A stretch of 52,575 bases of DNA from an uncultured bacterium. GTDB taxonomy: Bacteria; Verrucomicrobiota; Kiritimatiellia; RFP12; UBA1067. Position 1 is the stretch's first letter. Each line of letters starts with the position of its first letter. The notes beneath the pieces were generated by a model, which did no database searches, was not told the origin of the DNA, and was given only the letters and a program-made list of their open reading frames with translations. The position numbers and the translations under genes are program-made. Positions 32,735 to 44,300 of the stretch are shown piece after piece. The stretch lies in contig CADCCQ010000013.1 of assembly GCA_902799955.1 (NCBI GenBank), forward strand, positions 1-52,575. Direction: 5' to 3'.

Positions 32735-33420
32735 GACTTTCTCCTGAACAGGCCTGAAAACTTGTGAAGCCCGGATCCCCTCGCGGCGGCCAGCTCGCGG
32801 CGCGCGGCCATTTCCAGCGCGGCGAGCTTGTCCGGCGACACGTTCTTGAACACACCCTCCGGCACGGGCGGCGGCGGCATTTCGCCCACCGCGCCGATGG
32901 CGTCCGCCTCGACGATCTCGGTCCTCGCGGGAGGCTCGACCTCGATCACCCTCTCGACTATCTTCTCGACGGGGACCTCCTTGAGGACGACCTTCTCGAC
33001 GATCTTCTCCACCTCGACCGGGACTACGACGCGCACTTCCTTCTCGACGACCTTCTCCACGATCTTCTCGACCTCGACCGTGACTGGCGGAGGGTCCTCC
33101 TCGACGGGGAGGTCGTGCCGCCTGTAGATCGCCGCGCCCTGCGGCAGGCCGCCGGACTTCTCCAGCGAGGCGAGCATCTTCCTGTTGAACGGGCCGAAGA
33201 ACTTCCCGGGCTCCGCCTCGACGACCCACTTCATCTCCAGCTCCGGCATCAACTGCGCCGGCGTCCACGAACGCCTGTTCGTGGAGACGAACCCCGTCGG
33301 CTCGATGCGGCCCTCCTCGGCCCACTGCACAAGGGTGGCGACGTTCGTCGGGCCGTACACCTTGCCCTCCGAACTACGCACGTACCACTTGCCGTCTGCG
33401 CTAGATTTTTCTTTCGCCAT
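32731..33420 (-). CDS. GYF_2-domain protein with EKIVEK repeats (short paralogue)
   Basis: The 229-residue protein has a GYF_2 domain (KWYVRSSEGKVYGPTNVATL, ~11-55), a second GYF-like unit (KFFGPFNRKMLASLEKSGGLP, ~63-100), and a stretch of V-E-K-I/V repeats (~117-170). A conserved-looking tail (SPDKLAALEMAARRELAAAR) ends GLFRRKS. It is a shorter paralogue of the next gene, which carries the same domain order plus a coiled coil. GGAG precedes the ATG. It is first in a four-gene coupled run with its own TGGTATAAT promoter. Confidence 0.7.
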   Translation of the reverse strand: MAKEKSSADGKWYVRSSEGKVYGPTNVATLVQWAEEGRIEPTGFVSTNRRSWTPAQLMPELEMKWVVEAEPGKFFGPFNRKMLASLEKSGGLPQGAAIYRRHDLPVEEDPPPVTVEVEKIVEKVVEKEVRVVVPVEVEKIVEKVVLKEVPVEKIVERVIEVEPPARTEIVEADAIGAVGEMPPPPVPEGVFKNVSPDKLAALEMAARRELAAARGSGLHKFSGLFRRKS

Positions 33421-33487
33421 GTATACTCCGGGTGATGCCTGCGCGCCCGGGACCTCCCCGGGACGCCGTTTTGACTTCTAACTTAAC

Positions 33488-33499
33488 ATTATACCAAAA
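33488..33499 (-). promoter_or_regulatory. Extended -10 promoter of the GYF gene run
   Basis: On the minus strand TTTTGGTATAAT, with TATAAT at 33493-33488. No good -35 hexamer is seen, so the TGG extension probably matters. The ~60-nt leader contains two copies of GTCCCGGG around 33446-33463 that can fold. Confidence 0.6.
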
Positions 33500-33581
33500 G
33501 TGAGCGAAAAATGGAAGTTGACATTCTGTAGACAAGCGGAAGATATTTGTAGACATCTTGTCGCGGCGCATCCGCGCCGGA

Positions 33582-33592
33582 TGTGGTATACT
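33582..33592 (+). promoter_or_regulatory. Extended -10 promoter of dnaB with almost no leader
   Basis: TGTGGTATACT, with TATACT at 33587-33592, lies 11 nt before the dnaB ATG. No ribosome binding site fits between, which implies a leader of ~5 nt. No convincing -35 is seen. Confidence 0.65.
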
Positions 33593-33603
33593 GTTCCATC
33601 GCA

Positions 33604-35094
33604 ATGGAAGACCTGAAGACACCACCTAGCAACGTCGAGGCCGAGAGGGCGGTCCTCGGCTCGATCCTCATCGACACGACCGTGCGCGGCGAGGCCCGCG
33701 TCATGGACCTCTGCCTTGCGCAGGGCGTCACCACCGAGTCGTTCTACGACCCGCGCAACCGCGCCATATACAACGAGATGCTCCTCGTGAACAGGCTCGG
33801 CAAGCCGCTCGACGCGCTTGTGCTGGTCGACTCCCTGCGCGCCAACGGCAGGCTCGACGCGGTCGGCGGCGTGGCGTACGTCCAGTCCCTGATCGACCAG
33901 ACGCCGACGACTGCGCACGCGGAGCACTACATGGGGATACTCCAGATGAAGAGCCTGCGGCGCAAGATGATAGAGCGCGCGGCGCAGGTCGTGGAGCGGT
34001 GCTACGACGAAGGGGAGTGGCCGGACCCCAGGGCCATCCTCGGCGACGCGGAGCGCGCCTTCCTCGAGATCGGCGACACCGGCTCGAACACGATGCCGTG
34101 GGGCGACGCGGTGACGGCGAGCTTCGACCGCATCAACGAGATGTTCAAGTCCGACGGCTTCTCCTTCGAGGGGCTGGCGACGGGGCTCACGCACCTCGAC
34201 GAAAAGCTCCAGGGGCTGAAGAAGTCCGAGATGATAGTCATCGCGGCGCGTCCGTCCGTCGGCAAGACGTCCCTCGCGATGAACATAGCCGAGTGCTGTG
34301 CGCTCGGGCAGGACATGAACGGCGTGCCGATCAGGTCAGACCGCGGCAAGCGCCATCCCGTGATGATCTTCTCGCTCGAGATGCCCGTGGACGCCCTGTC
34401 GCGCCGCATGATCGCCGGGCGCGCCCACATCAACACGTGGCGGCTCAACCGCAACATGTGCGCGAAGAGCGAGAAGCAGATCCTCGTGCAGAACCTCTTC
34501 CAGGCCGCGGGCGACCTGAAGGACGCCCCGATCTACGTCGACGACGCGGCGGGCCTCGACATAATGGACCTGCGCGCGCGCGCCCGGCGGGCGAAGAAGG
34601 CTCACGGCATCGAGCTGATCGTGATAGACTACCTCCAGCTCTGCACCTGCCGCGAGGCCGCGCGCCAGGCAAGCCGCCAGATCGAGGTCTCCATGATCTC
34701 CCAGCAGATCAAGGCCATGGCGAAGGAACTGAAGATACCCGTCATCGTCCTTTCCCAGCTCTCGCGCGCCAACGAGCAGCGGAACGACAAGGAGGAGAAG
34801 CCGAAGCTCTCCGACCTGCGCGACTCAGGCGCGATCGAGCAGGACGCCGACGTCGTGTTCCTTCTGCGCCGTCCGTCGCGCACCGCGACGTCGAAGGACG
34901 CCGCGGACGAGACGCTCGCCATAATCGACGTCGCGAAGAACCGCAACGGCGAGACTGGCGAGGTCAAGGTCAACTTCTTCCGCGAGTTCACCAGGTTCGG
35001 CGACAGGGAAATCCCGCGCAACGAGGGCGACCACTTCCAGAGCTCCGAACAGCCGCCAGAGCACGAGAACTACGTCCAGGATCCCTTGTCATAG
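33604..35094 (+). CDS. dnaB: Replicative DNA helicase DnaB
   Basis: DnaB is the hexameric helicase of the replication fork. The 496-residue product has the N-terminal primase-contact domain (PPSNVEAERAVLGSILID) and the RecA-like C-terminal domain, with Walker A ARPSVGKTSLAMNIA, the EMP motif (IFSLEMPVDALSRRMIAG), Walker B LIVIDYLQL, and SQLSRANEQR...LSDLRDSGAIEQDAD. The C-terminus GEVKVNFFREFTRFGD is typical. The start at 33604 (MEDLKTPPS) lies 11 nt after the -10 and is near-leaderless. A GTG 7 codons upstream would lie inside the promoter. Confidence 0.95.
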   Translation: MEDLKTPPSNVEAERAVLGSILIDTTVRGEARVMDLCLAQGVTTESFYDPRNRAIYNEMLLVNRLGKPLDALVLVDSLRANGRLDAVGGVAYVQSLIDQTPTTAHAEHYMGILQMKSLRRKMIERAAQVVERCYDEGEWPDPRAILGDAERAFLEIGDTGSNTMPWGDAVTASFDRINEMFKSDGFSFEGLATGLTHLDEKLQGLKKSEMIVIAARPSVGKTSLAMNIAECCALGQDMNGVPIRSDRGKRHPVMIFSLEMPVDALSRRMIAGRAHINTWRLNRNMCAKSEKQILVQNLFQAAGDLKDAPIYVDDAAGLDIMDLRARARRAKKAHGIELIVIDYLQLCTCREAARQASRQIEVSMISQQIKAMAKELKIPVIVLSQLSRANEQRNDKEEKPKLSDLRDSGAIEQDADVVFLLRRPSRTATSKDAADETLAIIDVAKNRNGETGEVKVNFFREFTRFGDREIPRNEGDHFQSSEQPPEHENYVQDPLS

Positions 35095-35157
35095 AAAAGT
35101 GTGACATTTTTTCCCGCCCTTGGCACAATGTGTGCCGCGAATGTCCCAAAAACATCG

Positions 35158-35175
35158 TTGGCACGTTTTCTGCTT
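35158..35175 (+). promoter_or_regulatory. -24/-12 (sigma-54-like) element upstream of dnaK
   Basis: TTGGCACGTTTTCTGCTT has GG (35160-35161) and GC (35172-35173) separated by 10 bp, matching the sigma-54 consensus TTGGCACG-N4-TTGCW with one mismatch. A second TTGGCAC, part of the palindrome GGCACA-ATG-TGTGCC (35122-35136), lies upstream. No good sigma-70 promoter is visible in the gap 35095-35244. The predicted start is ~35185. Confidence 0.45.
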
Positions 35176-35186
35176 GTATCTTTGCT

Positions 35187-35229
35187 GATTGCAGTCGATA
35201 GGGATTCGAAGGCAATCGACCGCAATTGA
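35187..35229 (+). promoter_or_regulatory. TCGA-phased array / leader hairpin of dnaK
   Basis: TCGA occurs at 35195, 35206 and 35216, with TTGA at 35226 (steps 11, 10, 10). In RNA, TTGC-A-GTCGAT (35189-35199) can pair with ATCGAC-C-GCAA (35215-35225), placing a hairpin next to the AAAGG ribosome binding site. The same type of array precedes groES. It may be a DNA operator or an RNA switch. Confidence 0.6.
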
Positions 35230-35244
35230 AAGGAAGAAAAAACT

Positions 35245-37188
<1,944 letters not shown>

Positions 37189-37196
37189 CCAATTTG

Positions 37197-37240
37197 TCGA
37201 AAGCGGTCGAAAGCAATCGATGGCTGTCGACGGCAATCGA
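37197..37240 (+). promoter_or_regulatory. TCGA array with exact 10-bp period in the groES leader
   Basis: TCGA at 37197, 37207, 37217, 37227 and 37237, units resembling TCGANRGCNN (TCGAAAGCGG, TCGAAAGCAA, TCGATGGCTG, TCGACGGCAA). The decamer GGCAATCGA also occurs in the dnaK array. No CIRCE element is seen. Confidence 0.75.
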
Positions 37241-37270
37241 ACAACACAAGAAACAAGAAAGGCAACACAG

Positions 37271-37558
37271 ATGAAAATCAGACCTCTGGGCGACCGCGTT
37301 CTGGTCGAGCCCATCGAAGAGAAGGAACAGTCGGTCGGCGGGATCATCATCCCGGACTCCGCCAAGGAGAAACCCATGCAGGGCAAGGTCGCCGCCGTCG
37401 GCAAGAAGACCGACAAGGACGGCAAGGAAGTCCCGTTTGACGTCAAGAAGGGCGACACGGTTCTCCTGCCCAAGTACGGCGGCACGGAAGTCAAGATCGA
37501 CGGCACGAAGTACCAGCTCGTCAGGGAAGAGGACCTCCTCGGAGTGATCGAGAAATAA
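37271..37558 (+). CDS. groES: Co-chaperonin GroES
   Basis: The 95-residue heptameric lid of the GroEL chamber. It has the complete family pattern: [19 protein letters not shown], the mobile loop [40 protein letters not shown] and the C-terminal EEDLLGVIE. The ATG at 37271 was chosen over an upstream in-frame ATG (37220) that lies in the TCGA array. groEL follows after 141 bp, a gap mostly filled by a CTAG array. Confidence 0.97.
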   Translation: MKIRPLGDRVLVEPIEEKEQSVGGIIIPDSAKEKPMQGKVAAVGKKTDKDGKEVPFDVKKGDTVLLPKYGGTEVKIDGTKYQLVREEDLLGVIEK

Positions 37559-37566
37559 TTGGAAGT

Positions 37567-37674
37567 CTAGAAGTATAGGAGTCTAGAAGTCTAGAAAGCT
37601 AGCGACCTAGAAACCTAGAAGTCTAGAAATCTAGAATACTAGAAGCCTAGCGACCTAGAAATCTAGAAACCTGG
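37567..37674 (+). repeat. CTAG octamer array between groES and groEL (14 units)
   Basis: Sites at exactly 8-bp steps from 37567 to 37671: twelve CTAG, one ATAG (37575) and a terminal CTGG (37671). Spacers are of the same kind as in the 23-kb array (AAGT, AAAC, CGAC, AATA, AAGC). It lies inside the expected groESL mRNA, ending 25 bp before the groEL start. Confidence 0.95.
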
Positions 37675-37699
37675 CAAAACAAACGAAAGGCAAAACACA

Positions 37700-39337
<1,638 letters not shown>

Positions 39338-39356
39338 TCGCCGTCCGCGAAAACAC

Positions 39357-39405
39357 CGGCTTGGCCACCATGCGGAAACGCACACGGCCAAGCCGTTGTT
39401 TTTTC
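39357..39405 (+). terminator. Intrinsic terminator of groESL
   Basis: CGGCTTGGCC (39357-39366) pairs with GGCCAAGCCG (39386-39395) across a 19-nt loop, followed by TTGTTTTTTC. Confidence 0.9.
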
Positions 39406-39422
39406 ACTGGAGATAATTGCAA

Positions 39423-39494
39423 AACCACGGAATACACGGAACACACGGAATAACAAGCCCCTCATTTTCTGTGTATTCAGTGTATTCCGTGGTT
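39423..39494 (+). repeat. Intergenic copy of the TEYTE/SVYSV palindromic element
   Basis: The left arm 39423-39450 (AACCACGGAATACACGGA start) is 26/28 identical to the left arm inside the restriction gene. The right arm 39467-39494 ends GTGTATTCCGTGGTT. The 16-bp loop differs from the other copy. Confidence 0.85.
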
Positions 39495-39500
39495 GACAAA

Positions 39501-39523
39501 TCTGCGGGGACTGTCCCCGCAGA
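39501..39523 (+). repeat. Perfect palindrome with GGGGACTGTCCCC core
   Basis: TCTGCGGGGAC-T-GTCCCCGCAGA has 11-bp perfect arms. It lies 7 bp after the palindromic element above. The 13-bp core also occurs (as its complement) at 17540-17552. Confidence 0.8.
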
Positions 39524-39568
39524 GATAATCGAAGTGAATGTGCTGGCTAGAATGGGAAATGCGCATAT

Positions 39569-40483
39569 ATGCAGATGACTGAATGCGAATTGTGTCCACG
39601 GCGCTGCCGTGCCGACCGCTTTCGCGACGATGGCGCGCCTGGCTATTGCGGCGCGGCCAATGCATTGCGTCTTTTCAGGTGGGGGCCGCATTTCGGCGAG
39701 GAGCCGCCGATCACGGGCGAGCGCGGCAGCGGATGCGTGTTCTTCTCCCGCTGCACCATGAAGTGCCTCTATTGCCAGAACTCCCCGTGGAGCTGGAAGG
39801 GCGGCGGACGCGACATGTCGGTACGTGAATTCGCCGACATCCTCCGCTCCCTCGCCACGTCCGACCGCGTCGAGAACTGGAACCTCGTCTCGCCAACCCC
39901 GTACCTTCCGTTCATCCGCGAGGCGGCGCATTCACTCCGAGCCGACGGAGTTCGGCTTCCCTTTGTCTGGAATTCGTCCGGCTACGAACGCGTGGAGACG
40001 CTGGACGAGTATTCCGAGCTCTGCGACTGCGCGCTTTTCGACCTTCGCTATTCCCGCGACGAGACCGCAGTCGCCGCGTCACAGGCGCCGGGCTATGTGC
40101 AGGCCGCGCGCGCGGCGGTGAAGTGGGCGTGGTCGCGCGACGCCGGCGCGCGCTTCGCAGGCCCCGGCCTGCCTCCGCTTGTTGTGCGCATACTAGTCCT
40201 TCCCGGTCACGCCGACGAGGCGATCGAAAACCTCGCCTGGCTCGCCTCCGACGTCTCCAGCGATGTCCCCGTCTCCGTAATGGCGCAGTACACTCCTGCA
40301 TACGCCGCGCTGCACACCCCGCCGTTCGACCGGCCTGTCACGAAGGATGAGTACGAGAGCGTGACGGAGGCCGCGGCGGACTTCGGATTCGAGAACGGGT
40401 GGATCCAGGGCTACGAGGCCAGCGATCCCAAGCTCGCCCTCATGGGCGAGAACATGGGCGAGGGGCATGGGGTGGTGAAATGA
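39569..40483 (+). CDS. Radical SAM protein, pyruvate formate-lyase activase-like
   Basis: The 304-residue protein has the radical SAM cluster motif CTMKCLYCQN (C62, C66, C69), binding a 4Fe-4S cluster and SAM. An N-terminal Cys group CELCPRRCRADR...GYCG precedes it and may hold a second metal site, as in the group annotated as putative pyruvate formate-lyase activating enzymes. The C-terminus has WIQGYEASDPKLALMGENMG. The substrate is unknown. There is no clear ribosome binding site; MTECELCP two codons in is an equal start. Its stop overlaps the TatD-like start (ATGA). Confidence 0.82.
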   Translation: MQMTECELCPRRCRADRFRDDGAPGYCGAANALRLFRWGPHFGEEPPITGERGSGCVFFSRCTMKCLYCQNSPWSWKGGGRDMSVREFADILRSLATSDRVENWNLVSPTPYLPFIREAAHSLRADGVRLPFVWNSSGYERVETLDEYSELCDCALFDLRYSRDETAVAASQAPGYVQAARAAVKWAWSRDAGARFAGPGLPPLVVRILVLPGHADEAIENLAWLASDVSSDVPVSVMAQYTPAYAALHTPPFDRPVTKDEYESVTEAAADFGFENGWIQGYEASDPKLALMGENMGEGHGVVK

Positions 40484-41133
40484 CTGATGCGCATTGCCAT
40501 GTCAGGCGCGGCGAATCGCGCCACATCCTCTGCGAACCCTGCGACGTGGCGTCCGCCGCGCCCGGCGACGCCGTCTTCTTCGGCTTCCACCCGTGGTATC
40601 TAGATGGTTTTGACGCGGACGCCCTGCGTTCGCGCCTCGCGGCGAATCCCCGCGCCGGCGTCGGCGAGATAGGGATGGACCGCCTCAGGGACAAGGTCAT
40701 GCCGACGGCGATGCGCGAGGCGTTCGAGGCGCAGCTCGCCATCGCCGCGGAGCTGTCGCGGCCTGTCGTCCTTCACGGCGCGAAGTGCTGGGGCGAGGTC
40801 TTCCGCGTTGCCGCGAAGTACGCCGGACGCATCCCCGCGTTCCTCTTCCACGGCTTTTCGCGCTCCGGGGGGCTTGTCCCCGACATTGCGCGGATCAACG
40901 GATTCATCTCCATCGGCCCGGCGCTGCTGAACGACCACGCGGTCAACTACCGCGAACTCGCGAAGACCATTCCCCTGGAGATGCTGCTTGTCGAAAGCGA
41001 CGCGACTGCGGAGAACACCGCAGAAGTCCCGCCGGTCGCCGAAGTCGCCGCGAAGCTCGCGGAACTTCGAGGCGTCCCGCTTGACGCTCTCGCCACTGCG
41101 CTTGAGGCAAACGCAACGCGTTTTCTGCGCTAG
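40480..41133 (+). CDS. TatD-family metal-dependent hydrolase
   Basis: The 217-residue protein is a small member of the TatD amidohydrolase superfamily (nuclease/deoxyribonuclease-like). The metal ligands are visible: DAHCHVRRGE (HxH), the Glu in GVGEIGMDR, VVLHGAK, FHGFSRS and the late Asp in LLVESDA. At ~217 residues it is shorter than classical TatD (~260), but fits a shorter bacterial subgroup. Translation is coupled to the radical SAM gene. No pathway link is evident. Confidence 0.82.
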   Translation: MTDAHCHVRRGESRHILCEPCDVASAAPGDAVFFGFHPWYLDGFDADALRSRLAANPRAGVGEIGMDRLRDKVMPTAMREAFEAQLAIAAELSRPVVLHGAKCWGEVFRVAAKYAGRIPAFLFHGFSRSGGLVPDIARINGFISIGPALLNDHAVNYRELAKTIPLEMLLVESDATAENTAEVPPVAEVAAKLAELRGVPLDALATALEANATRFLR

Positions 41134-41194
41134 ATTTCCCTACCCGGTTCTGCGCTGGCTTCCCTTGCCGGACGACATTTTTTTAAATTTTCTC

Positions 41195-41223
41195 TTGAAA
41201 TTGCGAGGGGGAAGTGGTAATAT
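41195..41223 (+). promoter_or_regulatory. Predicted promoter of the giant surface protein gene
   Basis: TTGAAA (41195-41200), 17 bp, TAATAT (41218-41223), in the context AGTGGTAATAT. The leader is ~108 nt with AAAGGAG at 41327-41333. Confidence 0.7.
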
Positions 41224-41338
41224 TTTTGCGTAAGCCAAGGGGGATTCCAAAAAGAACGTTGCAGCAAGTGGATTGCGAGACAACGGATAGAGCGACTGAC
41301 GATTTCCATTTACCACAACTGAATACAAAGGAGAAAAG

Positions 41339-44300
41339 ATGAGCAAACTACGCATATCGGCAATGGCGCTCGCGGCGATGGTCGCGGCGGGCGCGGCGTT
41401 CCCGCTCGCGGCGCGAGCGGACGAGACGAAGACGACGGCGGCGGCGCTGAAGCACCGCTGGACGTTCAACACCGACCTGAAGGACTCGGTGTCGGGGCGT
41501 GCGGCCGTGAAGATCGGCGCGAACGTCGCCGTCGCGGACGGCGTCGTGAAGATGACCGGCGCAGGCAACAGCACCGGTTCTCTCAACCTCGGCATGGACG
41601 TCATGCCGCCCGGTGCCGCCACAATCGAAATCTGGGCCAAACAGACCGCAGCCAAGAACTACTCCCGCATCTTCGACTATGCGCAGAACACCCAAAACTA
41701 CCTGATGGAGGCGTGGACGGCGGGCACCGATATCAACAAGTCAATCGTCGAGGTGAACAGGGCCAACACGAAATACACCGCCACCCCCGCTTTCGGCCCG
41801 CTTACCCTCAACACCCAATTCCACATCACCGCGAGGGTGTGCCCGAACGCCGATGGTTCGACGACCGTTATGTGGGCGACCCGCAATTCGACAAGTGGTG
41901 CGCTCGTGAAATCCGGCTCGATCAACGTGCCGAACTGGGCTCCCGCCTCGTTGAAAAACCCTGTGTTCTACCTTGGCCATTCGCCATTCGCCAACGACCA
42001 CGACGCCCACGCCGAATACGACGAAGTGCGCATCTGGGACGGCGCGCTCACCGATGCGCAGCTCGAGGCGAACGCGGTGGCCGGCCCGAACTCCCTGCCG
42101 GAGACAGTCGCTGTCGCGCCGGCCGTTGACAACGCCTACGTCCACCTTCGCCAGCGTTGGAGCTTCAACGGCAACTACAACAACGCGCTCCCCGGCCGTC
42201 CCGCCGCCGCAGGCAAGGGCAAGAAGCTCGCCTGGGCCGACAGTAACACGACCATCCAGATGAGCGGCACGAAGAACCAGATGAGCGACAACAACAACGG
42301 CGGCTACGTGGAGCTCGGCGCTGCCGGCAACATCCTGCCCACCGACAGCATGACGATCGAAATCTGGGCGACGCCGACCGCAGCCAAGAACTACGCCCGC
42401 GTGTTCGACTGCGGCGGCGGCGAGACGGACGGCATCCTCCTCAGCTGGACCCGCGGCACGAACACCGGACAGGACGCCTTCCAGGTCAAGAGGGGCGGCT
42501 CCACCATCCTTTCCATCAACGATTCGTTCGGCGGTTTTGCGCTCAACACGAAGTGGCACATCGCGGTGTCGTACCGCGACATGGGTAACGGCGACACGAT
42601 GGTCCACTGGACGAAGCGCAACGCCTCGACGGGTCGCATCGTCCGCAACCGCTGGTCGATCGTGAAGGGCTGGACGATCGCGGAACTCCGCCCCTACACG
42701 CTCAACATCGGACACTCGTTCTATGAGGCCGACATCGACGCGAATGCAAAGTACGACGAAGTGCGTATCTGGAACGGCGCGCTCTCCGACGCGACGCTCG
42801 CCGAGAGCGCGAAACTTGGCCCCGACACGCTCCCGGGCGTTGTCCGCCTCTACGAGCCGCCGCGCACGGTGTGCGTGACGGAGAAGACGGCTGACAGCGT
42901 GACGCTCGCGTTCGGCAACCCGAACGGACGCAGCCATGCGCTCTTCCTCGCGAGCGGCGCGACGGACGGCGACGACGACAAGTACGCCTGGGACAGCTTC
43001 GAGAAGGTCGCCGACATCGCAGACGGACAGGAGACGTACACCTATACCGTTCCCGCCGCGCTGCGCGACGGGCGTCCGATCCGCTTCTTCCTCCTCCAGA
43101 CGACGGACCTCGCCATGACGAAGGAACTCGACAAGGTCCACTCCACCGGCGCACAGTGGGTGAACGCCGATCTCGTCCCCGACGGCCGCACCGTCACGGA
43201 CTTCCGCTTCGGCAACGTCACGTATGTTGCTTCTACAGCCTTCTTCGGGCAGAACTGGACCGGCAGCCGTTACCTCTTCAACCAGCAGGGCGACAAGTTC
43301 AACTTCCACGCAAGCGGCTCTGCCTTCGGCGCAAAGCCCGCGCTCAACACCAACTACCGTTTCATCGTCGATGACGACAACCGCGTGAGTCTCTTCACCA
43401 ATGGCGCGGAGACGCGCGTAGGACCGACGAATACGCGCAGCGTGGACGGCAACAACCCGATGTACATCTTCGCCTGCAACGATGGAACCAAAGGCTCCAC
43501 GTTCGACTTCTACCGCATGAAGATCGCGAACGGCGGATGGTATGATCCGTACCAGATGCAGCGCGACTACATCCCCGCGCTCGACGCGAACGACGTGCCG
43601 GGCATCTACGACCAGGTGAACGACACGTTCCACCCAAGCGGAACCGCAACCGCGTTCCAGGTCGGCACGGAAAGGGACGCCGCGCGCTTCGGTCGCGTGA
43701 CGGACACGACCCCGACGTTCCGCTTCCTCCCGACCGTCACCGTGACGGAACAGACTGCCACCACCGCGACGCTCGCGTTCGGCAATGGTGCGTCCGGCAG
43801 CAACCTCTTCCTCGCGTACGGCGAGACGGACGGCGGCGCGGACAAGAACGCGTGGACGAACTTCGAGGACCTGGGCACGATCGCCCAGGAAACGGTCACG
43901 ACGAACGTGACGCTCCCCGCCGCGCTCCAGGCGACGGGACTCAAGTACCGCTTCTTCCTGATGCAGACGAACGCACTTCCGTACGCGAGCGAAGTGGCGA
44001 GCCTCATCTCCACCGGCGGGCAGACCGTGCGCCTCGGCTACATCCCCGACATCAACACGACGTTCGACTTCCACATCGGCGGGCTTACGTACGCCAACGG
44101 TGCAACACTCTTCGGCCAGTCCTGGCAGGGCGCCGCATACATGCTTGACATCCAGAGCGACAAGTACTACTGGCACGGCAGGGGCACGGCTCTCGATTCG
44201 TCGCCGACGACGTCGGATTCCTATCGCTTCCAGATGACTGACGAAGACATCATTAAGATCGATCACGGCGGTTCCCGCAAAACATACGTAGTTGAGCGCA

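Noticed and set aside
35122..35136. CIRCE operator upstream of dnaK
   Set aside because: The palindrome GGCACA-ATG-TGTGCC lacks the TTAGCACTC-N9-GAGTGCTAA pattern.
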